This document shows positions 39,208 through 47,270 of a DNA stretch of 64,000 nt, piece by piece. The DNA is from Lysobacter enzymogenes (lineage in GTDB: Bacteria > Pseudomonadota > Gammaproteobacteria > Xanthomonadales > Xanthomonadaceae). The notes under the pieces were generated by a model. That model had not been told where the DNA came from, did no database searches, and saw only the letters and a program-made list of their open reading frames with translations. Numbering within the stretch: position 1 is the first letter of the stretch; the number at the start of each line of letters is the position of its first letter. The translations under genes and the position numbers were made by a program. The stretch is from positions 2,790,001-2,854,000 of the forward strand of contig NZ_CP067396.1 in NCBI RefSeq assembly GCF_023617245.1, written 5' to 3'.

Positions 39208-39231
39208 GGTGTTGTATGCAACTATAACACC
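39208..39231. promoter_or_regulatory. Candidate YtrA-type operator
   Basis: GGTGTTGTA-tgcaac-TATAACACC, arms matching at 8 of 9 bases. It covers the -10 box of the operon promoter. GTGT/ACAC-ended dyads are known for YtrA-like regulators. The GntR gene is the second gene of the operon. Confidence 0.6.
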
Positions 39232-39248
39232 TAAACACGTCGCGTCAA
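39221..39248 (-). promoter_or_regulatory. Promoter of the GntR-ABC operon
   Basis: TTGACG, 16 bases, then TATAGT on the minus strand. Both boxes are close to sigma-70 consensus. The predicted start lies about 35 bases before the first ATG. The -10 sits inside the palindrome at 39208-39231. Confidence 0.65.
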
Positions 39249-39334
39249 TCGCCGCCGACCCAACTAAAGTCATACTGGTCCGGTTCCCGCCGCGGCCCGT
39301 CCGCCGGGCCCTCCCCCTGTCACCGAGGCCTGCC

Positions 39335-39949
39335 ATGTCCGCTGTCGCCCCCTCGCATTCCCCTTCCCGGACCCGCCGCCGCGCCGCCGTCGCGCTGGCG
39401 CTGGGCCTGGCGCTCGCCGCCGGCGCGGCCGTCGCCGCCGGCGGCCTGCTCGACCGCAGCTACCGCCCGCTGGCCGGCAAGCAGCCGGTCGAGCTGTCCA
39501 AGACCTACGCCGGCGACGTCGTGCTGGTGGTCAACACCGCCAGCAAATGCGGCTTCACCCCGCAGTTCGAGGCGCTGGAAGGCCTGCACGCCAAGTACAA
39601 GGCGCGCGGCTTCGCCGTGCTCGGCTTCCCGTCCGGCGACTTCAAGGCCCAGGAATTCGAGGACGAGAAGCAGATCCAGGAGTTCTGCACGCTGACCTAC
39701 GGGGTCAAGTTCCCGATGTTCGAAAAGGTGCACGTGGTCGGCGAGCAGGCCACGCCGCTGTACAAGGACCTGGCCAAGGCCGCCGGCGGCGAGGCGCCGA
39801 AGTGGAACTTCCACAAGTACTTGATCGGCCGCGACGGCAAGCTGATCGCCAGCTACGGCAGCAAGACCACGCCGGACGATCCGGCGGTGGTCGCGGCGAT
39901 CGAGCGCGCCCTGGCGGCGCCGGCGCCGAAGGCGGCCGCGGCGCGCTGA
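39335..39949 (+). CDS. Exported glutathione peroxidase-like protein
   Basis: A thiol-peroxidase-type GPx of 204 residues. Cys72 stands in NTASKCGFTPQFEALE where selenocysteine sits in animal enzymes. Trp and Asn of the active site are in KWNFHKYLI. The segment that normally carries the catalytic Gln (FPCNQFG) reads FPSGDFKAQEF, so Gln is replaced by Asp. An N-terminal hydrophobic stretch after RTRRR suggests export, whereas most bacterial GPx proteins are cytosolic. GAGG precedes the ATG. It is divergent from the GntR operon. The electron donor is unknown. Confidence 0.88.
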   Translation: MSAVAPSHSPSRTRRRAAVALALGLALAAGAAVAAGGLLDRSYRPLAGKQPVELSKTYAGDVVLVVNTASKCGFTPQFEALEGLHAKYKARGFAVLGFPSGDFKAQEFEDEKQIQEFCTLTYGVKFPMFEKVHVVGEQATPLYKDLAKAAGGEAPKWNFHKYLIGRDGKLIASYGSKTTPDDPAVVAAIERALAAPAPKAAAAR

Positions 39950-40197
39950 TCGCGCCGCGCCCGCGCACGGATCGTCCGCGCGGGCGCCGCGGACGGCGGG
40001 CGCGCGGCGATCTGGGCGCCCGGTCAGGTTTCCCCGCGCCGCCGCCGGCGCCGCGGCGGAACTAAAACGCCGGTCCGCCGTCACACTGGAGCGTTGCCGC
40101 CCACGGCCGCGCCCGCGACAATGGCGGGCTCGCGCCGCGCGGCGGCGCGTCATCCGATTGCAAGTTCGACACCCAGGACACCAGGAGCGGGACCCTA

Positions 40198-41142
40198 ATG
40201 AAGCCCTTCGTGCGCGGCGCGGCCGTGTTGATGACCACCGCGGCGCTGTTCGCTGGCGCCGCCTCTGCCCAGGACAAATCCGTGCTCGCCAACGACCGCG
40301 AAAAAATCAGCTACGCCATCGGCATGGACGTGGCGTCCTCGCTCAAGCCGGTCGGCCCCGACCTCGACGCCGCGGCGTTCGAGAAGGCGGTCAAGAACGT
40401 GTTCGACGGCGGCAAGCCGCTGATCACCCAGGACGAGGCCCGCACCGTCGACACCGCGCTGCGCGCGCGCATCGCCTCGCGCGAGGGCAAGCCGGCCCAG
40501 GGCACCCCGCCGGGCACGCCGCCGCCGGCGGTCGACAAGGCCAAGGTCGGCCTGATGATCGGCACCTTCATGGTCGGCCCGGCCCTGCAGCAGATCAAAT
40601 CCGAGATCGACCTGCCGGTGCTGGCCCAGGCCGTGCGCACCGCGCTCGGCGGCGGCAAGCCGCTGCTGGCCGAAGGCGACGCGCGCACCGTGCTGACCAA
40701 CTTCAGCGAGCGCATGCAGGCCAAGGCCAAGGCCGACGCGGCCGCGGCCGGCGACAAGAACCTCAAGGAAGGCAAGGCGTTCCTCGAGGAGAACAAGAAG
40801 GTCAAGGGCGTGTTCTCGACCGGTTCGGGCCTGCAGTACATGATCCTGCGCCAGGGCTCGGGCGAGCGTCCCAAGCCGACCGACAAGGTCAGCGTGAACT
40901 ACAAGGGCACGCTGCTGGACGGCAAGACCTTCGACAGTTCCTACGATCGCGGCCAGCCGGCCGAATTCCCGGTCAACGGCGTGATCCAGGGCTGGCAGGA
41001 AGGCCTGGCGATGATGCCGGTGGGCAGCAAGTTCAAGTTCTGGATTCCGTCCGAGCTGGCCTACGGCCCGAACGGCGCGCCGCCGAGCATCGGCCCCAAC
41101 GCCGTGCTGACCTTCGAGGTCGAACTGCTCGACATCCTGTGA
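40198..41142 (+). CDS. Exported FKBP-type prolyl isomerase with duplicated N-terminal domain
   Basis: A protein of 314 residues with a signal peptide ending ASAQ. Two copies of the FKBP_N-type helical domain follow (about 30-110 and 115-195). A standard FKBP catalytic domain closes the protein (about 205-314: VNYKGTLLDGKTFDSSYDR, GWQEGL, IPSELAYG). It is expected to help periplasmic proteins fold, like FkpA. The double N-domain is unusual. AGGAG precedes the ATG. A second FKBP gene follows. Confidence 0.92.
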   Translation: MKPFVRGAAVLMTTAALFAGAASAQDKSVLANDREKISYAIGMDVASSLKPVGPDLDAAAFEKAVKNVFDGGKPLITQDEARTVDTALRARIASREGKPAQGTPPGTPPPAVDKAKVGLMIGTFMVGPALQQIKSEIDLPVLAQAVRTALGGGKPLLAEGDARTVLTNFSERMQAKAKADAAAAGDKNLKEGKAFLEENKKVKGVFSTGSGLQYMILRQGSGERPKPTDKVSVNYKGTLLDGKTFDSSYDRGQPAEFPVNGVIQGWQEGLAMMPVGSKFKFWIPSELAYGPNGAPPSIGPNAVLTFEVELLDIL

Positions 41143-41147
41143 TCCCC

Positions 41148-41175
41148 ACGCGCCGCGCGTTCGCGCGCGGCGCGT
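41148..41175 (+). terminator. 12-bp hairpin with TTCG loop between the FKBP genes
   Basis: ACGCGCCGCGCG-ttcg-CGCGCGGCGCGT, a perfect stem capped by the very stable UUCG loop. No T run follows. It may reduce rather than stop read-through into the second FKBP gene. Confidence 0.5.
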
Positions 41176-41260
41176 GAAGCAACGTTCAGCCGCTGCCGGG
41201 CAGCTTGTCCGGCCGGCCACCCACCTTCCGGTCTTCCAGTCTTTTCAGGAGTGCAGTTTG

Positions 41261-42109
41261 ATGAAGCCTTTCATGCGTAACACCGCCCTGGCGATAGCCG
41301 TGGCCTCGGCCGCGCTGTTCGCCGCGGGCTGCGACCAGGCCGGCAAGCCGGCCGGCGACAAGGCCGCGGCCGACGCCAAGAGCGGCGACAAGGCGGCCGA
41401 CGCCGCCAAGGACGTCAAGGTCCTGGGCGGCATGAAGACCGAGAAGGAGCAGAACAGCTACTTGATCGGCATGGACATGGGCCGTTCGCTGGAGCTGCTC
41501 AAGGACGACATCGACCTGGCCGTGCTGCAGAAGGCGATGCAGGCCAGCATGAAGGGCGAGAAGGCCGCGCTGACCGACGAGGAAGCGATGCAGATCCGCC
41601 AGCGCCTGCAGGAGACCGTGCGCAACAAGCAGGTCGAGAAGATGATGGCGACGGCCAAGAAGAACCAGGAAGAGGGCGAGAAGTTCCTCGCCACCAACGG
41701 CAAGAAGGCCGGCGTGGTGACCACCGCCTCGGGCCTGCAGTACCAGATCGTCAGCGAGGGCAAGGGCGCCAAGCCCAAGGCCTCCGACACGGTGCGCGTG
41801 CACTACAAGGGCACCACCCTGGACGGCAAGACCTTCGACAGCTCCTACGATCGCAACGAGCCGGCGGTGTTCCCGCTCGGCGCGGTGGTGCCGGGCTGGC
41901 AGGAAGGCATCGCGCTGATGCCGGTCGGCAGCAAGTTCAAGCTGTGGATCCCGGCCAAGCTCGGCTACGGCGAGCAGGGCACCCCGGGCGGCCCGATCGG
42001 CCCGAACGCGACCCTGGTGTTCGACGTGGAACTGCTCGACATCGTCAAGCCCGACGCGGCCGGCGCCGGCCCCGGCGCGGCGGCGGGCGCCGGTCCGGAC
42101 AAGCACTAA
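41261..42109 (+). CDS. FKBP-type prolyl isomerase lipoprotein
   Basis: A protein of 282 residues with lipobox LFAAGC (Cys24), a short Ala/Lys linker, a single N-terminal dimerisation domain and a C-terminal FKBP domain with VHYKGTTLDGKTFDSSYDR and GWQEGIALMPVGSKF. It ends in an Ala/Gly tail. The C-terminal domain matches that of the preceding gene closely, so the pair arose by duplication. It resembles FkpA/Mip-type periplasmic foldases. CAGGAG precedes the ATG. Confidence 0.92.
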   Translation: MKPFMRNTALAIAVASAALFAAGCDQAGKPAGDKAAADAKSGDKAADAAKDVKVLGGMKTEKEQNSYLIGMDMGRSLELLKDDIDLAVLQKAMQASMKGEKAALTDEEAMQIRQRLQETVRNKQVEKMMATAKKNQEEGEKFLATNGKKAGVVTTASGLQYQIVSEGKGAKPKASDTVRVHYKGTTLDGKTFDSSYDRNEPAVFPLGAVVPGWQEGIALMPVGSKFKLWIPAKLGYGEQGTPGGPIGPNATLVFDVELLDIVKPDAAGAGPGAAAGAGPDKH

Positions 42110-42120
42110 GCGGCCCGACG

Positions 42121-42155
42121 GCGGCCTCGGCGCGCGATCCTCGCGCCGAGGCCGC
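42121..42155 (+). terminator. 14-bp hairpin after the FKBP lipoprotein gene
   Basis: GCGGCCTCGGCGCG-cgatcct-CGCGCCGAGGCCGC, 12 bases after the stop codon. It has no T run, but its strength and position fit a stop for the FKBP genes. Confidence 0.55.
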
Positions 42156-42363
42156 GACCGCGCGCGTTCCCGGCGGGACGGCCCGCCGGAACGCGTGGCC
42201 CGGGAGGCGGCGCTGCCGCGGCGGCTTTTGCAGCGCGGCCCGCGTCCCCATACCCTTGCGGCAACCGGCGCCGGCGCCCAGCCGGCACCGCCGCGCCGGA
42301 CCGCGGCCCGCGCCATTCGCGCGGCCCGCGTCCATCGATCCCGCTACACCAAGGAACACAGCA

Positions 42364-43707
42364 ATGCGCGTCACCATCTTCGGCACCGGCTATGTGGGCC
42401 TGGTCACCGGCACCTGCCTGGCCGACGTCGGTCACGACGTGGTCTGCGTCGACATCGACCAGGCCAAGGTCGAGGGCCTCAACCGCGGCGCGATCCCGAT
42501 CTACGAGCCGGGCCTGGAGCCGATGGTCAAGGCCAACCACGCCGCCGGCCGCCTGCACTTCACCACCGATGCCGCCGGCGCGATCGCCCACGGCGACCTG
42601 ATCTTCATCGCTGTCGGCACGCCGCCCGACGAGGACGGCAGCGCCGACCTCAAGTACGTGCTGGCGGTGGCCCAGACCATCGGCCGCCACATCGAGCGCC
42701 CGGTGATCGTGGTCAACAAGTCGACCGTGCCGGTCGGCACCGCCGACAAGGTCCAGGCCAGCATCGCCGCCGAATTGGCCGCGCGCGGCGCGCAGGTGCC
42801 GTTCGACGTCGCCTCCAATCCCGAATTCCTCAAGGAGGGCGACGCGGTCAACGACTGCATGCGCCCGGACCGCATCGTCATCGGCGCGGCCAACCCGCTC
42901 GCGGTGGAGAAGCTCAAGCGCCTGTACGCGCCGTTCAACCGCAACCACGAGCGCATCGTGGTCATGGACGTGCGCTCGGCCGAGCTGACCAAATACGCGG
43001 CCAACGCGATGCTGGCGACCAAGATCAGTTTCATGAACGAGATCGCCAACATCGCCGAGAAAGTCGGCGCCGACATCGAGATGGTCCGCCAGGGCATCGG
43101 CTCGGACCCGCGCATCGGCTGGCACTTCATCTATCCCGGCGCCGGCTACGGCGGCTCGTGCTTCCCCAAGGACGTGCAGGCGCTGGCGCGCACCGCCCAG
43201 CAGCACGGCTACGGCGCGCGCCTGCTCGATGCGGTGGAGTCGGTCAACGACAGCCAGAAGGGCCATCTGTTCGAACTGATCCAGCGCCATTACGGCGGCG
43301 ACGTGCGCGGCAAGACCTTCGCCGTGTGGGGCCTGGCGTTCAAGCCCAACACCGACGACATGCGCGAGGCCTCCAGCCGGCGCCTGCTGGCGCAGTTGTG
43401 GGACGCCGGCGCCAAGGTCCGCGCTTACGATCCGGAGGCCAGCGAGGAAGCGCAGCGCATCTTCGGCGAGCGCGAGGACCTGGTGCTGTGCGATTCGGCG
43501 CGCGCCGCGCTGGCCGACGCCGACGCGCTGGTGGTGGTGACCGAGTGGAAGCAGTTCCGCAGCCCGGATTTCGTGCGCGTGCGCCAGGCCCTGGCCGACG
43601 CGGTGATCTTCGACGGGCGCAACCTGTACCATCCCGACGAAGTCGAGGCCGCGGACCTGGCCTATTACGGCATCGGCCGCGGCCGTTCGATCCGCATCGA
43701 CGCCTGA
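42364..43707 (+). CDS. ugd: UDP-glucose 6-dehydrogenase
   Basis: A protein of 447 residues that oxidises UDP-glucose twice with NAD to UDP-glucuronate for surface polysaccharide. The N-terminal Rossmann motif FGTGYVGLVTG is present. The catalytic Cys266 lies in GAGYGGSCFPKD, and EFLKEG holds the Lys of the substrate site. AAGGAA precedes the ATG. It leads an operon with slyX and a DUF2058 gene, spaced by only 4 and 10 bases. Confidence 0.97.
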   Translation: MRVTIFGTGYVGLVTGTCLADVGHDVVCVDIDQAKVEGLNRGAIPIYEPGLEPMVKANHAAGRLHFTTDAAGAIAHGDLIFIAVGTPPDEDGSADLKYVLAVAQTIGRHIERPVIVVNKSTVPVGTADKVQASIAAELAARGAQVPFDVASNPEFLKEGDAVNDCMRPDRIVIGAANPLAVEKLKRLYAPFNRNHERIVVMDVRSAELTKYAANAMLATKISFMNEIANIAEKVGADIEMVRQGIGSDPRIGWHFIYPGAGYGGSCFPKDVQALARTAQQHGYGARLLDAVESVNDSQKGHLFELIQRHYGGDVRGKTFAVWGLAFKPNTDDMREASSRRLLAQLWDAGAKVRAYDPEASEEAQRIFGEREDLVLCDSARAALADADALVVVTEWKQFRSPDFVRVRQALADAVIFDGRNLYHPDEVEAADLAYYGIGRGRSIRIDA

Positions 43708-43711
43708 GCCC

Positions 43712-43957
43712 GTGAGCCCCGCCGTGAGCGAAGACCCCATCCAACAGCGCCTGGTCGACCTGGAAACGCGCTTGGCGTTCCAGGAGCACGCGTTGACCGA
43801 GCTGAGCGACGCGCTCGCCGCCGCGCGCACCGAGGAAGCGCGCAACGCGCTGCTGCTGCATCGCGCGCTCGAAGAGATCAAGCACCTGCGCGCGGCGTTC
43901 GCCGCGAGCCCCCTGACCGGCGACGCCAGCAGCGAACCGCCGCCGCCGCACTACTGA
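43712..43957 (+). CDS. slyX: SlyX family protein
   Basis: A coiled-coil protein of 81 residues. LETRLAFQEHALTELSDAL matches the SlyX heptad pattern, and the C-terminus ends in the family's PPPHY. It starts at a GTG four bases after ugd. A second in-frame GTG at 43724 is equally possible. The cellular role of SlyX is not established. Confidence 0.9.
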   Translation: MSPAVSEDPIQQRLVDLETRLAFQEHALTELSDALAAARTEEARNALLLHRALEEIKHLRAAFAASPLTGDASSEPPPPHY

Positions 43958-43967
43958 CGAACCTGCA

Positions 43968-44756
43968 ATGAGCGATAGCCTGCGCGACCAATTGCTGGGC
44001 CTGGGTTTCAAGCCCGCGCCCAAGCCCGAACGCCACGAACGCAAGGGCGAGGACCGCCGCGGCGGCAAGCCCGGCGCCGGCGGCAAGCCCCACGGCGGCA
44101 AACCGCAAGCGCGCGCCGACGGCGGCGCCCGCGGCGACGGTCGTCCCGGCGGACACAAGCCCGGCGGACCCAGGCCCGACGGCCAAGAGCGCAGCGGCGC
44201 GCGGCCCGGCCAGGGCCGTCCCGGCGGCAAGCCCGGCGAAGCCGGCGCCGGCCGCGCGGGCGCCAAGCCGGGCGAACGCGGCCGCGGCGGCGGCGGCCGT
44301 CCCGGCCAGGGCGGCCGCGCGGCCACGCGCGAGGACATCGACCTGGCCAAGGCCTACGCGATCCGCGCCCAGCGCGAGAAGGACGAGCGCATCGCCGCCG
44401 AGCAGGCCAAGCAGGAAGAGGCGCGGCTGCGCCGCGAAGCGCGGGCGCGGCTGGCCGAACTGCTCAAGGACCAGGCGCTCAACGTCGCCGACGCCGACAT
44501 CGCCCGGCATTTCCCGTACGGCGGCAAGATCAAGCGCGTGTACGTGACCGCCGAGCAGCTCAAGCAGCTCAATGCCGGCGAACTGGGCGTGCTGCAGCAG
44601 GAAGGCCGCTATCTGCTGGTGACGGCGGCGATGCTGGCCCAGGCCGAGGAAATCTTCCCGCCGGCGGTGGCGCTGAAGGTCGATCCGAACGCGCCGGCGG
44701 ACGAAGATCCTTACGCCGATCCGATGTACCAGGTGCCGGACGATCTGGTCTGGTGA
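43968..44756 (+). CDS. DUF2058 nucleic-acid-linked protein with long GRP-rich insert
   Basis: A protein of 262 residues. The N-terminus (DQLLGLGFKP) and the C-terminus (EDPYADPMYQVPDDLVW) match YaiL/DUF2058. E. coli YaiL has about 180 residues; the extra length here is a linker of about 100 residues (21-119) rich in Gly, Arg, Pro and Lys, as in RNA-binding disordered regions. A basic helix (EDIDLAKAYAIRAQREKDER) follows. It overlaps nothing, but sits ten bases after slyX. RNA or nucleoid binding is inferred. Confidence 0.88.
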   Translation: MSDSLRDQLLGLGFKPAPKPERHERKGEDRRGGKPGAGGKPHGGKPQARADGGARGDGRPGGHKPGGPRPDGQERSGARPGQGRPGGKPGEAGAGRAGAKPGERGRGGGGRPGQGGRAATREDIDLAKAYAIRAQREKDERIAAEQAKQEEARLRREARARLAELLKDQALNVADADIARHFPYGGKIKRVYVTAEQLKQLNAGELGVLQQEGRYLLVTAAMLAQAEEIFPPAVALKVDPNAPADEDPYADPMYQVPDDLVW

Positions 44757-45060
44757 GGTCGCGGCGGGCAGGGCGGTAGCGCTGTCTGCGAGCGGATGTT
44801 CGACGAAGGCCGCGACCGATGTCGCGGCCTTGTGTTTTGCGCCGGCGTGTCGGTTGCCACGGCTGCGGGGCGGTTCGTCGTTGTCGCGTTGGCGCGGTCG
44901 CGGCTTGCGCCGCTCCTACAGGGCTGCGACGCGGCCGCGTATCCGCATGCAGGAGCGGCGCAAGCCGCGACCGCGACACGCCGACTGCCGCGAACGCCCC
45001 GAACAGCCCGAAAACCCCGAAAACCCGCAATCCATCGCCGACGCGCGACGATCCGCGCAA
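44757..45060. other. Gap between convergent DUF2058 and hydrolase genes
   Basis: 304 bases with a family B REP-like pair in the middle (44892-44976). Nothing else stands out. Confidence 0.5.
44892..44976. repeat. REP-like inverted pair, family B
   Basis: Facing GGTCGCGGCTTGCGCCGCTC and its complement, between convergent genes. Confidence 0.8.
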
Positions 45061-45930
45061 TCAGGTACCGGTGGCGCGGACGGCCGCCGGTTCGCGCGCG
45101 TCCGCTTGCGCGGCCGCCGGCGCGATCCGCTCCAGCATCGCCTCGATCGCCGCGGCCGTGTCCTGCGGCCGCTCCATCGGGAACAGGTGGCTGCCTTCGA
45201 CCCAGGCCCAGCGCTCGCCGACCAGGCGCCGCGTCGCCGCTTCGCCGGCGTTGCGCAGCTCGCGCGAGCGGGTGCCGGCGAGGAAGCCCACCGGCACCCG
45301 CACTTGCGGCGCCAGCCCGCTCAGCGAGGTGGTCGGCAGGCTGCGGTAGATGCGGTATTCGATCTCGCGCTCGAACGCCAGCTCGCGCGCGCCGTCGTCG
45401 GCGGCGCGGGTGCCGTGTTCGACATAGTCGTTGAGCACGCGCTGGTCCCAGCGCGCGAAGGTCGGCTTGGCCAGGAAGTGCGCGCGCACCGCGGCGCGGT
45501 CGGGCCAGTGGCGGCGGCGCTGCAGGGTGGCGCGGGTCGGCATGACCAGGTTGTCCAGGCCGGTGCGCCGGCCCAGTTGCACCAGCCGCGCGCGCCAGCC
45601 GGCGATCAGCGGCGAATCCAGCATCACCACCCCGGCCAGGCGCGCGGCCAGCGCGGTGCCGGCGAGCCGGTGCGCGGCCAGCAGGCTGAGGTAGCCGCCG
45701 AGCGAATGGCCGACCAGGAAGATCCGGCGCGCGTCGCCGGCCGCGGCCTGCGCGCGTTCGGCCAGTTCTTCGACCAGATGCGGCCAGTCCAGGGTCACCG
45801 GATAGCGCGGATCGTGGCCGATCCGCTCGGGCCGCTCGATCCGGTAGCGCGCCGACAGCTGCTCCAGCATCACCCGGTAGACCGGGGCCGGAAAGCCGTT
45901 GGCGTGGGAGAACAGCAGCAGGTCGGACAT
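45061..45930 (-). CDS. Alpha/beta hydrolase
   Basis: A protein of 289 residues with the nucleophile elbow GHSLGG (Ser76), an early HxNGFP oxyanion segment, and a late His in WVEGSHLFPMERP. The gap between strands and the ENDYVEHG-like middle part is that of esterase/epoxide-hydrolase-like enzymes. No signal peptide. The substrate is unknown. It may detoxify esters or take part in lipid metabolism. Confidence 0.88.
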   Translation of the reverse strand: MSDLLLFSHANGFPAPVYRVMLEQLSARYRIERPERIGHDPRYPVTLDWPHLVEELAERAQAAAGDARRIFLVGHSLGGYLSLLAAHRLAGTALAARLAGVVMLDSPLIAGWRARLVQLGRRTGLDNLVMPTRATLQRRRHWPDRAAVRAHFLAKPTFARWDQRVLNDYVEHGTRAADDGARELAFEREIEYRIYRSLPTTSLSGLAPQVRVPVGFLAGTRSRELRNAGEAATRRLVGERWAWVEGSHLFPMERPQDTAAAIEAMLERIAPAAAQADAREPAAVRATGT

Positions 45931-46310
45931 GGCGGCGCGGGGGCCCGCAGGGCGGTCGGTGGCCGAAACATACCATTGCGTACAGTTGGGCGGTAGCGGC
46001 TCGGCGGCGGCCTCGGCGGGGCGGTGCGCGCCGCGCTGGCGGCTGCGGCGTGGCGGCCATGCGGAGTCGGCTGGCGCCGGAATGCGCGGGCGAGGGCGCT
46101 GGCGCGGGTTCGCCGGTCGCGGCCGGCGCCGGCTTCGCGTTGAAACCGCGCGCGACGGCCATCGCGGCAGCGAGACGCGCTCGGTACAAATAAAAACCAG
46201 CCCGTACCGCGCCGTCGCTCCCGTCGCGACCCGCGCCTGCGCATACTCGCCGCGCGCCCGGCGGATCGCGCCGGCGCGCTTCCCACGGACTGCAACCCTA
46301 CAAGGACTTT
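45931..46310. other. Divergent interval upstream of the twin beta-helix genes
   Basis: 380 bases. The short dyad ATACCATTGCGTAC lies about 45 bases before the hydrolase start and could be a regulator site. CGGTAC and GTACCG flank an AT-richer stretch at 46182-46209. No gene is seen. Confidence 0.35.
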
Positions 46311-47120
46311 ATGCGCCTCCTGCCCCTGGCCGCGTTCGCCGCGGCCGCCTGCCTGTTCGCCGCGCCCGCGCTCGCCTGCGACACCGTGCTGCCGCCCGAG
46401 CAGCGCGACATCGACGCGCCCGGCAAGTACTGCCTGGCCGCCAATCGCGAAAACCCGATCCGCATCAACGCCAGCGACGTCGAGCTGGACTGCCGCGGCC
46501 GCACCCTGACCCATCGCGACGACGAGCCCTGGGTCAACGAAGGCGTGCACCTGCGCGGCGGCAGCCGCGTGCTGGTGCGCAACTGCCGGCTGGTCGGCTG
46601 GACCCTGTCGATGGTGGTCGACCAGTACGCCGACGCGCAGTTGCTCAACAACACCGTCCTCGCCAACGGCCCGGCGATCTCCGTGCACGGCAGCGACCGC
46701 GCCGAAGGCGACGGCCTCAAGCTGACCGGAAACCGGATCTTCTATTACGACGCGCGCGACGGCGCGGAGTGGGCGATCACGATCAACCACTCGCCCAAGC
46801 CGGTGTTGACCAACAACTTGGTGGCCGGCTTCCGCGGCTACAGCGCGATCATGCTCAACCGCGCCGCCGACGCGCAGCTGACCGGCAACCAGTTGCTCGA
46901 CCTCAACGAGGGCGGCGCCGCCGCGGTGCGCATGGAACAGTCGCCGCGCGCGCGGCTGGTCCACAACACCGTGATGCTGCGCCGCGGCGTCAGCGCCAAG
47001 GGCCTGGTCGGCGCGAGCGATGCGACCTGCATCGAGAACGTGTTCGTCAACGTCGTCGATTCGGGCTTCGAACTGTGCTCGGTGCGGCGCCACAACGTCG
47101 ACCAGATCAACAACGACTGA
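46311..47120 (+). CDS. Secreted right-handed beta-helix protein, paralogue 1
   Basis: A protein of 269 residues with a Sec signal peptide ending ALA. From residue ~65 there are short repeats of the NosD/pectate-lyase beta-helix type (LRGGSRVLVRNCRLVGW, LLNNTVLANGPAISV, LTGNQLLDLNEG). It has paired Cys near both ends (ACDT, KYCLA, LDCRG, DATCIEN, ELCSV). AAGGA lies five bases before the ATG. The next gene is a clear paralogue with the same Cys layout. It is probably a secreted sugar- or surface-binding protein; no catalytic residues are visible. Confidence 0.85.
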   Translation: MRLLPLAAFAAAACLFAAPALACDTVLPPEQRDIDAPGKYCLAANRENPIRINASDVELDCRGRTLTHRDDEPWVNEGVHLRGGSRVLVRNCRLVGWTLSMVVDQYADAQLLNNTVLANGPAISVHGSDRAEGDGLKLTGNRIFYYDARDGAEWAITINHSPKPVLTNNLVAGFRGYSAIMLNRAADAQLTGNQLLDLNEGGAAAVRMEQSPRARLVHNTVMLRRGVSAKGLVGASDATCIENVFVNVVDSGFELCSVRRHNVDQINND

Positions 47121-47130
47121 GCGCCGCGGA

Positions 47131-47158
47131 CGACCGCCGGCGCCCGGACCGGCGGTCG
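47131..47158 (+). terminator. Hairpin between the beta-helix genes
   Basis: CGACCGCCGG-cgcccgga-CCGGCGGTCG, ten bases after the stop, without a T run. Probable weak terminator or pause site. Confidence 0.45.
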
Positions 47159-47270
47159 CGCCGGCTGAGATGCGCGGCCGCCACAATGCAGGCGCGACGG
47201 CGGCGACGCGGCGATGGCCGCGCCGCCGCATTCGCGTCGGACACACTCCCAAGACAAGGACGATTACCGC

